A program made the position numbers and the translations under genes. A DNA stretch of 64,000 nt from contig NZ_FTNU01000006.1 in the NCBI RefSeq assembly GCF_900156515.1, forward strand, positions 43,144 through 107,143. Reading direction: 5' to 3'. The notes under the pieces are model-generated. The model saw nothing but the letters and a program-made list of their open reading frames with translations. It was not told where the DNA came from and ran no database searches. Position 1 is the stretch's first letter. Every line of letters starts with the position of its first letter. Positions 27,162 to 36,588 of the stretch are shown here, one piece after another. The DNA is from Moraxella cuniculi DSM 21768. GTDB taxonomy: Bacteria > Pseudomonadota > Gammaproteobacteria > Pseudomonadales > Moraxellaceae.

Positions 27162-29597
27162 ATGATAAAAAAATTCTCACAAGGTACAAAGAAGCGGATA
27201 CATTTGCAGCCCAAATGGGGCTATTTGATGATTGTGGCGATGTTATTACAAGCCTGTCAAAGCGTTGATACGCAAGCACCACAGCCAAGCCAAAGCCAAT
27301 TGCCATTTGCAGACAATGCCAATACGCCTGCGGTGCGTGCCAAGACCGATGCCTTGGCGGCAATCAGTAAGCATCTGGGCAAAGAACGCTATGCGTTATC
27401 AACTTATCATTATCGTGTTTTTCCTTATAATACGAACACTCAGATTGATGGCAATGCTGATAGCCTTTGGACGACGATGTTAAAACTCAAGGAATATCAG
27501 AAAAATAAAGCCGCTGCAGAATACCAGCAAGACGCTTATCGCGGCATGGCAGAGTATTTGGTAGAAGATGATTCGTTGCCGTATTTGCGATATTATGATG
27601 AAAAAAATAACACCGTGCCAGCCAATGCCATAAGTCGTGAGATTGCCATGTCTGATGATTATCAGCAACGCTCACAAAAGATTCAAGAGACTTATAATTC
27701 CCTAAAAAGCTGCTTGTCGGAGGCTTCGGCTAATATTGATGAGAAAATCAAAACCAAGCCTAGCAGCACCAGTCAAGATGCATCCATTAAGGAACAGCTT
27801 GATGAAATTGCCAGCTGTATTAAAACGAGCGATGAAGGCTTGTTGGATTTGGCAAAAACAGCAGAGGGTTATCAGCGTCAAGATATAGAAATAATTCGCC
27901 AATGTGCCAGCAATTATCAGACGGATTTGCAGCAGATACTTAGTGCAAAGCGACAAAACAAATCGCTGTCAGCTAAGAATTACGCAGTGTATGACAATGT
28001 CTGGCGAAACTATACAATGTGCCGAACCGCCTATACCACCAGCTCGCGGCAAGATGCTTTTTCGTATATCGAAAATGGCTTAAGTCAAAAAAAGCTGGAT
28101 ACAATGGCGGCAATAAAGCCATGTCTAGATGAGCACAAACAAACCCAAGAGCAGCTAAAACGAGATGGGATTACCCCTGCTACCGACCCTAAAGCCTATA
28201 ATGCAGCATATTATCAGGCATTGTACTGTAGTGCCAATGCTGTCAATGAGTATTATCCTTTTGATAAACCAATCACGCTGCCTGATGATTATGAGCAGTC
28301 TTTGAGCCTTGAGCATGATTTTTATGACAAGGTTTTTGGTGAAGGTGCAGAATACGACAGACCTTCTTTGCTTCAGTCGTATAAGCAGATGAAAACTGCC
28401 GACAATTCTGAACAGGGCAAGACCGATGGAGCAGAACCCGAACTGGACAATCAGCTGCCTTTGCCAACGGGTATTGGTGGCAATATCTATGCCAATATGT
28501 TTTCATCGATGCTTGATTATATCAAAAAAAGCCCCGAACAATTGACCGCCAAAAATCTGTATCAATACGACAATACCACCATCACCATACTTAGTCATTA
28601 CAAGCCCAAAAAGCGGCAAATCAGCAGTGTGTTGGGGCTTGAATATCGTTCTAGAACTGCCGAGCAGTCTTTGCAGTTGCCAGTCATGCTGGATTTTAAC
28701 CAAGCACAAATCACCGCTGACAGCTCGGCATTGTTGCCGCTTTTGGCACTGGCTGCTCCAAAATACGCATATCTGCCAGAGGAAATTGCTGAGGGCAAGA
28801 TGCGTTTTTATTTGCCGCAGCCTTTGGCAGAAATGATTCCTACCCAAGTGGTTTTTGATGCGGTGATGCGGGCATATCCGTTGGCACTGGCCCAATTGGA
28901 CAGCGAACGATTCACCCCTGTTGCAATGAGTGGTGATGACTATGCCAAGCAGATCGGTGCAGCACAAGTGATTAAATTTAGTCCAAATATTGCCGAGCAG
29001 GGCAAAATGCTGGCAATTATTGCCAAATTGGTCGCCAATGATTTAAAAAACTACATTGATGCCAATGCCGACAGTTATCAAGATGCCAATAAAAAACTCT
29101 TGGCACAGTCAGGTCTGAAAGTAACACCCGCCAGCATAAAATCAGCAATTGATGACTGGGTATTGGTTAATCAAGGCTATCAAAGTGATGATGTTGGCAG
29201 TTTTTTGTCATTGGTTGAGGCGATTTTGCCATTAAATAGCTCAAGCCATCTGTATTATTATCTGGACGGGCAGGGCGAACTGATTGGCATGCAGTCTATA
29301 CAAAATAACAATCAGCAAATGACTAATGTCGCCATGCAAATCGTTGGACGAACTCGTCTGAGTGATAAACCATTTGACCATGCTTATGCCACAAAACTGC
29401 CAAAAACCAGCAATGCTGTATCAGCAGATGGCAATCGGTGGCTTTGGCAGATTTGGCAAGATGGACAAATTGGCAAACTGGCAATTCAGGCACGAGAGGG
29501 CTATCGACAAGATGGCGATACGGACACGCAGTCAGATGATGCGTGTGATGATACTTGTCAAAACACAGAACAAAACGGCAGCGAGCTATCCCAATGA
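27162..29597 (+). CDS. Large uncharacterised lipoprotein A
   Basis: 811 residues. A basic, unusually long n-region leads to a signal peptide ending MLLQAC (lipid Cys at residue 32). The N-terminal half is helical and holds spaced cysteines (SLKSC, IASC, IRQC, YTMC, KPC, LYC), which could pair in the periplasm. The C-terminal half (from about residue 470) has alternating hydrophobic stretches such as QLPVMLDFNQAQI, then a DDYAK/IIAKLVANDL helix region, and ends in an acidic tail with a CDDTC pair. I know no family for it. Lipoprotein B overlaps it by four bases (ATGA). The start could also be 27108, but only the inner ATG gives a normal signal peptide. Confidence 0.8.
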   Translation: MIKKFSQGTKKRIHLQPKWGYLMIVAMLLQACQSVDTQAPQPSQSQLPFADNANTPAVRAKTDALAAISKHLGKERYALSTYHYRVFPYNTNTQIDGNADSLWTTMLKLKEYQKNKAAAEYQQDAYRGMAEYLVEDDSLPYLRYYDEKNNTVPANAISREIAMSDDYQQRSQKIQETYNSLKSCLSEASANIDEKIKTKPSSTSQDASIKEQLDEIASCIKTSDEGLLDLAKTAEGYQRQDIEIIRQCASNYQTDLQQILSAKRQNKSLSAKNYAVYDNVWRNYTMCRTAYTTSSRQDAFSYIENGLSQKKLDTMAAIKPCLDEHKQTQEQLKRDGITPATDPKAYNAAYYQALYCSANAVNEYYPFDKPITLPDDYEQSLSLEHDFYDKVFGEGAEYDRPSLLQSYKQMKTADNSEQGKTDGAEPELDNQLPLPTGIGGNIYANMFSSMLDYIKKSPEQLTAKNLYQYDNTTITILSHYKPKKRQISSVLGLEYRSRTAEQSLQLPVMLDFNQAQITADSSALLPLLALAAPKYAYLPEEIAEGKMRFYLPQPLAEMIPTQVVFDAVMRAYPLALAQLDSERFTPVAMSGDDYAKQIGAAQVIKFSPNIAEQGKMLAIIAKLVANDLKNYIDANADSYQDANKKLLAQSGLKVTPASIKSAIDDWVLVNQGYQSDDVGSFLSLVEAILPLNSSSHLYYYLDGQGELIGMQSIQNNNQQMTNVAMQIVGRTRLSDKPFDHAYATKLPKTSNAVSADGNRWLWQIWQDGQIGKLAIQAREGYRQDGDTDTQSDDACDDTCQNTEQNGSELSQ

Positions 29598-31393
29598 AGA
29601 TTAAATTTTTCCAACCTTTATCACTTGTTGCTGCTTTATTTGGCTTAAGTGGTTGTGTTGCAACTTCACCCATGGCGACAACCACAGCCAAACCTGCCCA
29701 AGAGGCACTTATGCAGGCGATGGCAGCTCAAGCCAGACAGTCGTTTGGCTACCGTACAGACTTTTATGTCTCTAATAGCGTGCGTGAAAATGCACTGGCA
29801 GCGGCAACAGATAAGCAGCTTACCGCCAGTGCCAATATCATGCAATCGTGTGAAGATAGCCATGATGTCGCCTACATTGCCTTAACCAAAAAACTGATGG
29901 CAGAGCAAGATGTGGCAGCAGAACAGGTGGAGCAAACAGCGGAGCATCAGCGAATTAAAGAAGAATATTTGCAATGCATTGCCGATCAACAAGCGATATT
30001 AAATCAAGGGATTGAGACTTTTGATGCGGATAAATTTTTTAGTGAAAATAAACAATTAGATGCCAAATCCCAGATGGATTTGCTATTTGTACAGTTGCGT
30101 GAACAAATTAACCAAAATGATATTGTCAAAAAAGCCAACCAAACCGTTTATGAGCTTGAGCATGATGGCAAGCACACCACCCTTGAGGTCAAAAAAGCAA
30201 AATTATTGCGTACCTATCTATTGGAGCCAAGCACTTTGTCCATAGCTGGCAATTATCAACCGATGCTTGGCATGATAAGCTTCTTGCCTAGCTTTGGCTA
30301 TCAGACACGCAATTTTACTGCGTATGCCAACCAACCTTTGTATCTGGATCTAAAAAAGGGCGTACTGTATCTTTGGGCGGATAATTTAGCCATGCTTTAT
30401 AGTGAGACATTGGATAAGGCAATGGGCAACCAGTGGCAGAATAAATGGCTGGCAATTAATCTAAATGATGACAGCCTGCCAGACAACTTTGGCAATCATT
30501 TATTAAAAATGATATTAGATGCCAAAAAGCAGAGTTTTTTGAGCCTGCCTACAGATACTTTTGATTGGGTGCAAGCCGAAGCTGTTTTGGCAGAATTGGT
30601 TGCAGATGATTTACCCGATGAAGCAAAAAAACGCATAACATCAAGCCCAAAAATTATCCGATCGTCTGCCAATGCACAGCAGTTGGCGTATGCTCGCTAT
30701 ATTTTTGTTGATACTTTATACCAAAATATCACCAGAGAATATCCCGAGCTGACTTCTTCGGTTGCTGATGGTGGGCGAAGCATTGCTGATGGCGAAACTT
30801 TAATTGAGCTGGTTAATACCAATCAAAGCACCGATGAGCCAGTAGAAGGCGAGTCGATGGAATCCATCCGAATAAATGCCAAGTTGCTTGTGCAGTTTTT
30901 GCTCAATATGCTACAACAACTTAGCAGCGACTATCAGTTGCAGTTGCGGACATCGCCAGATGCAGACTTGCCATCGTATCAGCCCTTTTCTTATTATGGG
31001 CTTGCTGGCAATCGCATTAATTGGATTTATCAGCGACAATATTGGAAAAACCCTTTGATTCGTGGTAATGATGAGGCGACTGCCAAGCTCAAAATAAGCC
31101 AGCCCTTAAAAGTTGATAGCTTTACCAATATTGGCCCTGTGCAGACGAATTTATTTGACAGGCTGCCTGCTTCGATGCGAGAGCCTAACGCCAGCAATAC
31201 CATAAACTTTATAGAATATAATAAAGACTTGGTAGATAAACTACAAAATAGTAATGATAAATACCTAAAAGCAATGGTTGCTCTTATCATGGGTCAGTCT
31301 GGGCAGGCAGAAGATGATTGGTATTTTGATGAAGACAATGAGGATGGTCAAGAAGAGGACAATCAGGAAGGTGATGATAATAAAGAACAGTGA
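29594..31393 (+). CDS. Large uncharacterised lipoprotein B
   Basis: 599 residues with a clean lipoprotein signal peptide, MKIKFFQPLSLVAALFGLSGC. A helical N-terminal region (with MQSCEDSH and YLQCIADQQ) is followed by a segment, FGYQTRNFTAYANQPLYLDL, that resembles a stretch in lipoprotein A. Then come WVQAEAVLAELVADDL and a C-terminal domain ending in an acidic tail (EDNEDGQEEDNQEGDDN). The ATG overlaps the stop of lipoprotein A, so the two are coupled and probably act together at the envelope. No family is recognised. The pair looks like an ancient duplication (weak similarity by eye). Confidence 0.8.
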   Translation: MKIKFFQPLSLVAALFGLSGCVATSPMATTTAKPAQEALMQAMAAQARQSFGYRTDFYVSNSVRENALAAATDKQLTASANIMQSCEDSHDVAYIALTKKLMAEQDVAAEQVEQTAEHQRIKEEYLQCIADQQAILNQGIETFDADKFFSENKQLDAKSQMDLLFVQLREQINQNDIVKKANQTVYELEHDGKHTTLEVKKAKLLRTYLLEPSTLSIAGNYQPMLGMISFLPSFGYQTRNFTAYANQPLYLDLKKGVLYLWADNLAMLYSETLDKAMGNQWQNKWLAINLNDDSLPDNFGNHLLKMILDAKKQSFLSLPTDTFDWVQAEAVLAELVADDLPDEAKKRITSSPKIIRSSANAQQLAYARYIFVDTLYQNITREYPELTSSVADGGRSIADGETLIELVNTNQSTDEPVEGESMESIRINAKLLVQFLLNMLQQLSSDYQLQLRTSPDADLPSYQPFSYYGLAGNRINWIYQRQYWKNPLIRGNDEATAKLKISQPLKVDSFTNIGPVQTNLFDRLPASMREPNASNTINFIEYNKDLVDKLQNSNDKYLKAMVALIMGQSGQAEDDWYFDEDNEDGQEEDNQEGDDNKEQ

Positions 31394-31556
31394 TGTTGAT
31401 TTGCTTATAAGATGGTTTTTAATTGATTTATAAGCAATCGTCAATATTGAATTTATTATAAATTGATAAAATCGGTTGCGGTATGCTAATTTATCAATCG
31501 GTTGTGATTTGTGATACAATACTTGCATGATAAATTTGGCGATGTCTGGGAAAAAT

Positions 31557-32582
31557 ATGACAACAAATAATGATGACAATAACCAGCATATTTTACTAAA
31601 ACCTTTAAAAATCAAAGATTTGCAAATTACAAATAGATTGTGGGTGGCACCGATGGCAGGTGTTACTGACAATCCCTTTAGAAGATTGTGCAAGTCATTT
31701 GGTGCAGGTCATGCTGTCAGCGAGATGATTATTGCTGATACTGCATTATATGCACGCAAAAAGTCCTTGTATCGTGCCAATTTTGAGGGTGAAATTGCAC
31801 CAATTTCGGCACAGATTGCAGGTGCCGAACCAGAAAAATTGGCTCAAGCGGCACAGTTTCAGGTTGCCAATGGGGCACAAATTGTTGATATTAATATGGG
31901 CTGTCCTGCCAAAAAGGTCTGCAAAAAATTGGCAGGTTCGGCATTATTGCAAGATGAGGATTTGGTAAAACGATTGCTGGATGCGGCGGTGGCAGCGGTT
32001 GATGTGCCAGTTACTCTAAAGACACGGTTGGGTTTTGCCAATGGTCAGGAGAATATTTTGTCCATTGCCAAAATCGCCGAACAGGCAGGCGTGGCAGCCA
32101 TCGCCATACATGGACGGACGCGAGAGGATTTTTATACAGGGCAGGCTCGCTATGAATTAATTAGAGAAGTTAAACAATCGGTAAAAATCCCCGTGATTGT
32201 CAATGGAGATATTGACAGTCCTCAAAAAGCATTACAGGTGCAAGCCATGACAGGGGCTGATGCTGTAATGATAGGGCGAGCAGCACAAGGAAAGCCGTGG
32301 CTATTTCGGGATATTGCTTACTATGCTCAATCAGGAAAAATAGCACCAGAGCCGACTGTTGCTGAGATTCGTCAAGTGGTTCTGGCACATTTAGATGAAC
32401 TGTATCGCTTTTATGGGGAATATTCAGGCTGTCGTATTGCTCGCAAACATATTGCGTGGTATACGGGTGGTTTGCCAAATTCCAACGCCTTTCGTGAAGC
32501 GATGTATGCCTGTCAAACCACCGATGAGCAATATAGGGTCGTGGAAAAATTTTTAATAAAAACTGAACAAATATCACCATAG
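31557..32582 (+). CDS. dusB: tRNA-dihydrouridine synthase B
   Basis: FMN enzyme that reduces uridine at D-loop positions of tRNA. The family marks are APMAGVTDNPFRRLC, the substrate-loop INMGCPAKKVCKKLAGSALL with the catalytic Cys, KTRLGF, IHGRTREDFYTG, VNGDIDSP, MIGRAAQGKPWLF and the C-terminal tRNA-binding KHIAWYTGG. Three ATGs compete (31527, 31542, 31557); I choose 31557 because only it has a GGGAAAA site in range. That gives 341 aa. The downstream nitroreductase gene is convergent. Confidence 0.93.
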   Translation: MTTNNDDNNQHILLKPLKIKDLQITNRLWVAPMAGVTDNPFRRLCKSFGAGHAVSEMIIADTALYARKKSLYRANFEGEIAPISAQIAGAEPEKLAQAAQFQVANGAQIVDINMGCPAKKVCKKLAGSALLQDEDLVKRLLDAAVAAVDVPVTLKTRLGFANGQENILSIAKIAEQAGVAAIAIHGRTREDFYTGQARYELIREVKQSVKIPVIVNGDIDSPQKALQVQAMTGADAVMIGRAAQGKPWLFRDIAYYAQSGKIAPEPTVAEIRQVVLAHLDELYRFYGEYSGCRIARKHIAWYTGGLPNSNAFREAMYACQTTDEQYRVVEKFLIKTEQISP

Positions 32583-32604
32583 CAGCTGGTGAAGATGAGC
32601 TGTT

Positions 32605-33258
32605 TTAAATAAATTCAAAAATTTCTGCTTTGTCCAAACGAGCCTTGGCTAAGGTTTTGTTATTGTCATTGTTGCTGGCATAGCCAAGTGCGACCAAGAC
32701 AGAGCTTTGTAAATTTTGCTTATCAAATTCAAATTCTTTATTTAGTAATTGTTTATTATAACCACCAATTGGCGTAGCATCAACGCCAAGCAGTTGAGCG
32801 GATAACAGCAGTTGCCCTAAGGCAATAAAGGTTTGATTTTCCGCCCAGTGAAAAAGCGTATCAGCATCAGCTGTTAGCTGCGATATGTAATGTTGGCATA
32901 GCGTCAGTCTGGCTTTCATGATGTCCTCACTGGCAAATCTGCCACTGTCTTTTTCTGCCTGTAGCACACGCATGAGATGATCTTGGTCGATGTTTGTCCG
33001 TGTGCAAAAAATAATCACATGAGAGCAATTGTTTATTTTTGCTACATTATGTTCGTCGCCATCAATCATTGATTTTATAATTTTTTCTTTGGTTTGTGCG
33101 TTATCTGTAACAAAAAATCGCCATGGCTGGATATTGATTGATGAAGGACTAAGCCACAACATTTGTAATAAATCATCAAGAGTTTGTGCATCAATTTTAC
33201 GGTTGGCATCATAGGATTTGCAGGTATAGCGTTGCTGTGCATAAATGACAGGATTCAT
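32605..33258 (-). CDS. NAD(P)H nitroreductase, NfsB type
   Basis: 217-residue flavoprotein. The opening IYAQQRYTCKSYDANRKI, then LLQMLWLSPSSINIQPWRFFV (FMN and nicotinamide site) and the late LLSAQLLGVDATPIGGYN are those of the NfsB/NfnB group, which reduce nitro-compounds and quinones with FMN. Its start overlaps the xseA stop by four bases (ATGA), so it is the second gene of an xseA operon. Confidence 0.88.
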   Translation of the reverse strand: MNPVIYAQQRYTCKSYDANRKIDAQTLDDLLQMLWLSPSSINIQPWRFFVTDNAQTKEKIIKSMIDGDEHNVAKINNCSHVIIFCTRTNIDQDHLMRVLQAEKDSGRFASEDIMKARLTLCQHYISQLTADADTLFHWAENQTFIALGQLLLSAQLLGVDATPIGGYNKQLLNKEFEFDKQNLQSSVLVALGYASNNDNNKTLAKARLDKAEIFEFI

Positions 33259-34808
33259 AAAATCTCCGTTGTGCTATTCATTTGGCGTGTATCAATCGCA
33301 TCAATGGTGGCGGTGGCGGTGCCATCTTGTAATGTGATTTGAATCTTTTGCTTGGGGTATAGTTGTGCAATATGTGCAATGTTGCAAGCAGATTGTGATT
33401 GCTCATGAATGATGGCATAGCCTTTTTTCAGGGTTCTCTTGGGGTGCTGAATAAGAATCAAACTCTGTAAATATCGGCAATTATTTTTTAATTTTGATAA
33501 ATAATCAAATACAATCTTGTGTTGGTTGAAATATCGAAGATTGTTGATTTTTGCCTGTGTGGTAATAGCTTGGGTGGCAGCACGAGTGCTTGTCAGCAGG
33601 GTGTTGAGTCGATGAGTTGTCTGACTGCAATGATGCTTTGTGCTGTTTTTTAGATATTTATGCTGGTGCAATAGGTCTTTTTTTGCCAAACTGATGCTGT
33701 GTGTGCTATTTAGGCGAATGCGTTGTAATTGTTGCTGGTTGTCTTGACTGGCTTTGGATAGTTTATTTTTGCTAAACTTGATTAGCCTGGCCATTGCCAC
33801 AGTTGCTTTACTGGTCATCTGCACCAGATGTGATTGAATTGCCAAAACCAGCTTGGAAGGCGTATCAAAGCGAGTGTGTGCTACTTCATCTAGCAGTACC
33901 AAATCTCGCTCATGGCCGATGCCTGTCCAGACAGGTACTGGCGATTCGGCAATAACAGCCGCCAACTCATAATTATTTAGATAAGCTAAATCACCAACAG
34001 CACCGCCACCACGAATGATTGCAACCAAATCAGGCAGTGTGTTGTGGTTTTTTTGGAAGCTGGCAAGGCTGGTTATAAAGGTGGTGCGGATTTCATCAGC
34101 GGCACCGTTTCCCTGAAAAGTAGCATGGTGATAAGAAAAAAAACAAGCCTTGGTAGCTGCCAGTCGGTCAGCCTCTGCACGAAAATCACCCAGTCCTGCT
34201 GCTTGCTCTGGAGCAATAACCAGCACATGACGAATATCAAATGGCAGTGGGATTTGTTTATTTAAATTTAACAATCCAGATTCGTGCAGGCGATTTTTCA
34301 TGGCTTGATAGGCGGCTGCCAACTCGCCAAGCGTATAATGCGGATCGATGTCGCTGATATTTAGGCTAAAGCCATATTGAGCGTGAAAACTTGCTGAGCA
34401 TTTTAACAGTACGCTTGTGCCTGCTTGTAGTGTTTGGCCTGTTGCGGCGGTAAATTTTGCCAAGACGGTTTTGGCACGAAAACGCCACAAAGTCGCACGA
34501 CAACTTGCGGTGATGTTTTCTTCGTCATCGGTTTCTGCCAGTTCAAAATAATAATGCCCACCTTTGCTGTTAATCGCTCGAATCTCAGCACGCACCCAAA
34601 CTTCATGATCAAAATAATCATCAAGCACTAGCTTGACGGCGGATAAATAGTCAGACAGTGCCAATTGTACGCCAGTCAAATCAGGTGGTGATTTGGCAAG
34701 TTCTTGCTCAAAGTCGGCGGCGATTTGGCGATGTTTTTGTTCAATGGCATCAGCATCACTGCTGGCTTGGCTAAGTGCAATGGCACGATCTGCGATAAAA
34801 TTTGACAT
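33255..34808 (-). CDS. xseA: Exodeoxyribonuclease VII large subunit
   Basis: Catalytic subunit of a single-strand exonuclease in mismatch repair. The N-terminal OB domain (LSDYLSAVKLVLDDYFDHEV, then INSKGGHYYFEL) is followed by the core with RGGGAVGDLAYLNNYELA, WTGIGHERDLVLLDEVAHTR and DTPSKLVLAI. A long coiled-coil region and the C-terminal LKKGYAIIHEQSQ complete it. 517 aa is a little above average. xseB is not in the window. The nitroreductase gene overlaps its stop. Confidence 0.94.
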   Translation of the reverse strand: MSNFIADRAIALSQASSDADAIEQKHRQIAADFEQELAKSPPDLTGVQLALSDYLSAVKLVLDDYFDHEVWVRAEIRAINSKGGHYYFELAETDDEENITASCRATLWRFRAKTVLAKFTAATGQTLQAGTSVLLKCSASFHAQYGFSLNISDIDPHYTLGELAAAYQAMKNRLHESGLLNLNKQIPLPFDIRHVLVIAPEQAAGLGDFRAEADRLAATKACFFSYHHATFQGNGAADEIRTTFITSLASFQKNHNTLPDLVAIIRGGGAVGDLAYLNNYELAAVIAESPVPVWTGIGHERDLVLLDEVAHTRFDTPSKLVLAIQSHLVQMTSKATVAMARLIKFSKNKLSKASQDNQQQLQRIRLNSTHSISLAKKDLLHQHKYLKNSTKHHCSQTTHRLNTLLTSTRAATQAITTQAKINNLRYFNQHKIVFDYLSKLKNNCRYLQSLILIQHPKRTLKKGYAIIHEQSQSACNIAHIAQLYPKQKIQITLQDGTATATIDAIDTRQMNSTTEIL

Positions 34809-34902
34809 GGCTTAACTTGCTAAAATAATACTTTATTTTAGCAAAATGGCTCAATGTTTGGCAAGAATTGCCACCCCAAACCAGTCGGGGCAGCAAATGG
34901 GC

Positions 34903-36036
34903 TTATTTTTTGTTGCCAGTGGGTTTTTTGGCTTGAGGTGTTTTTTGCACAATTTTGGCAGAAGCAACTGCCAAATCAGTGCGTTCGTCCATTTCGTACA
35001 ATGCACCAGCACGGCCAACAATCAGCGGGTCGATATTGCCAATTTGACCAGAGTCTTTGTTTTCGTAGGCTAATTTGTTCAGCACATAACGCATGGCGTT
35101 AAGACGGGCACGCTTTTTGCAGTCTGATTTGATGACAATCCATGGTGCTTCGGCAGTGTCGGTATTAAAAAACATTGCCTCTTTTGCCAAAGTGTAATCG
35201 TCCCATTTGTTCAATGACGCTTTGTCTACAGGCGACAGTTTCCATTGTTTTAGTGGGTCGTTTTCGCGGCTGGCGAAGCGAGCTTTTTGCTCCTCACGGC
35301 TGACAGAGAACCAGAATTTTACTAAATGAATGCCAGATTCGACCAAATGTTTCTCAAATTCAGGCACTTGACGCATAAAAGTACGATATTCTTCATCGCT
35401 ACAAAAACCCATCACACGCTCAACCACCGCACGGTTGTACCATGAGCGGTCAAATAAAACAATCTCGCCTGAGGTTGGCAGATGTTGCACATAACGCTGA
35501 AAATACCATTGCCCACGCTCTTGATCTGTGGGTTTTTCTAGGGCGACAACACGAGCACCGCGAGGGTTTAGATGCTCCATGAACCGCTTGATGGTGCCAC
35601 CTTTGCCAGCAGCATCACGACCTTCAAAAATAATCACCAACTTTTGCCCTGTGGCTTTGATGTGTCGTTGTAATTTTAATAGCTCAATTTGTAGTTTATA
35701 CTTTTGTGCCTCGTAATTTTTGCGGCTTAGGCGGTGTTTGTACGGATAACCACCTTCACGCCAGTTTTCGGACAGTTGCGTGTCTTTTGATTTATCGGTG
35801 CGAATTTGGCTTGCGATTTGGGCAGCGGGGAGGTATTCTTTGAGCGTTTGACCGAATTCTGCCAATTCTTCTGGGCTGGCGTGTTCAAGCAGTTCTTCTA
35901 GTTGTTCGACTGTTTTTGCCATGACGGTGGTTTTGGTAGGCTTGGCAGGGGTTTTGGCGACAGGTTTGGTTTGTGTTGCTTTTTTGGTAGCGGGCTGCGT
36001 GCTTGCCGCTGTTTTTGTTGGTATTTTGTTGGTCAT
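34903..36036 (-). CDS. ppk2: Polyphosphate kinase 2
   Basis: A PPK2 class I enzyme that transfers phosphate between polyphosphate and nucleoside diphosphates. The P-loop FEGRDAAGKGGTIKRFMEHL, the lid motif EKPTDQERGQWYFQRYVQHL and FDRSWYNRAVVERVMGF are intact. The first 40 residues are a K/T/A/P-rich low-complexity extension (for example PATKKATQTKPVAKTPAKP) ahead of a VEQLEELLEHASPEEL helix; this extension may bind nucleic acid or polyphosphate. AAGGAGT precedes the start on the reverse strand. 377 aa. Confidence 0.92.
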   Translation of the reverse strand: MTNKIPTKTAASTQPATKKATQTKPVAKTPAKPTKTTVMAKTVEQLEELLEHASPEELAEFGQTLKEYLPAAQIASQIRTDKSKDTQLSENWREGGYPYKHRLSRKNYEAQKYKLQIELLKLQRHIKATGQKLVIIFEGRDAAGKGGTIKRFMEHLNPRGARVVALEKPTDQERGQWYFQRYVQHLPTSGEIVLFDRSWYNRAVVERVMGFCSDEEYRTFMRQVPEFEKHLVESGIHLVKFWFSVSREEQKARFASRENDPLKQWKLSPVDKASLNKWDDYTLAKEAMFFNTDTAEAPWIVIKSDCKKRARLNAMRYVLNKLAYENKDSGQIGNIDPLIVGRAGALYEMDERTDLAVASAKIVQKTPQAKKPTGNKK

Positions 36037-36238
36037 AAAAACTCCTTAATCACTGATGAAAAACAACAAAACCTTACTATCAATATGGTATCATGTCAGC
36101 CACTGACACGCAAGCATTTGCCACTTGCCAATCGCGACTAAGTTTATGAAAAAATGTGTGGTATTTTGATGCAGGTTTGTTATATTTGCCGACAAGTGAT
36201 AAATTGCAAAAAAATTTTGAAAAAAATAAAAAAAGTTA

Positions 36239-36266
36239 TTGACAGGGCAAAAATATCCTGTATAAT
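36239..36266 (+). promoter_or_regulatory. Consensus sigma-70 promoter of tRNA-Leu
   Basis: TTGACA at 36239-36244 and TATAAT at 36261-36266 are both perfect consensus, with a 16-base spacer, ending 34 bases before the tRNA. It is the strongest promoter seen in the window. Confidence 0.9.
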
Positions 36267-36300
36267 ACGCACACATAAGCCAGCGAGCTTAACCATACAT

Positions 36301-36387
36301 GCCAGTGTGGTGAAATTGGTAGACACGACGGATTCAAAATCCGTTGCCCTTAAAAGCGTGTCGGTTCGAGTCCGACCACTGGTACCA
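36301..36387 (+). tRNA. tRNA-Leu (anticodon CAA)
   Basis: An 87-base type II tRNA with encoded CCA. The acceptor arms are GCCAGTG and CACTGGT (first pair G-U), the D loop has AAATTGGTAGAC, the anticodon stem-loop is ACGGATT-CAA-AATCCGT, a long variable arm (TGCCCTTAAAAGCG) marks a Leu tRNA, and the T arm is GTCGGTTCGAGTCCGAC. It reads UUG codons, which are abundant in these genes. A consensus promoter lies upstream and a terminator six bases downstream. Confidence 0.97.
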
Positions 36388-36392
36388 TAAAG

Positions 36393-36427
36393 AAAAACCT
36401 GTAGCCTAAGTTACAGGTTTTTATTTT
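36393..36427 (+). terminator. Rho-independent terminator after tRNA-Leu
   Basis: Perfect stem AAAAACCTGTA/TACAGGTTTTT with an eight-base loop and a T-rich tail. Confidence 0.9.
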
Positions 36428-36588
36428 TACCATTAATAAGCCATCGCACAGGTTTTGTTTGAGCAAGGCCTTGCTTAAAATCTTAGCAAAAGCTCTAAAG
36501 GGCAAATCACACAGCTTGACAGGGTGTTATTATGAAATGCCTTGCATATTTGTAAGTTTTTCTTAACATTTCTATTTGACTGGGCGGG

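Noticed and set aside
36154..36390. Open frame of 78 codons covering the tRNA gene
   Set aside because: Its second half is the translation of the tRNA-Leu itself and it spans the tRNA promoter.
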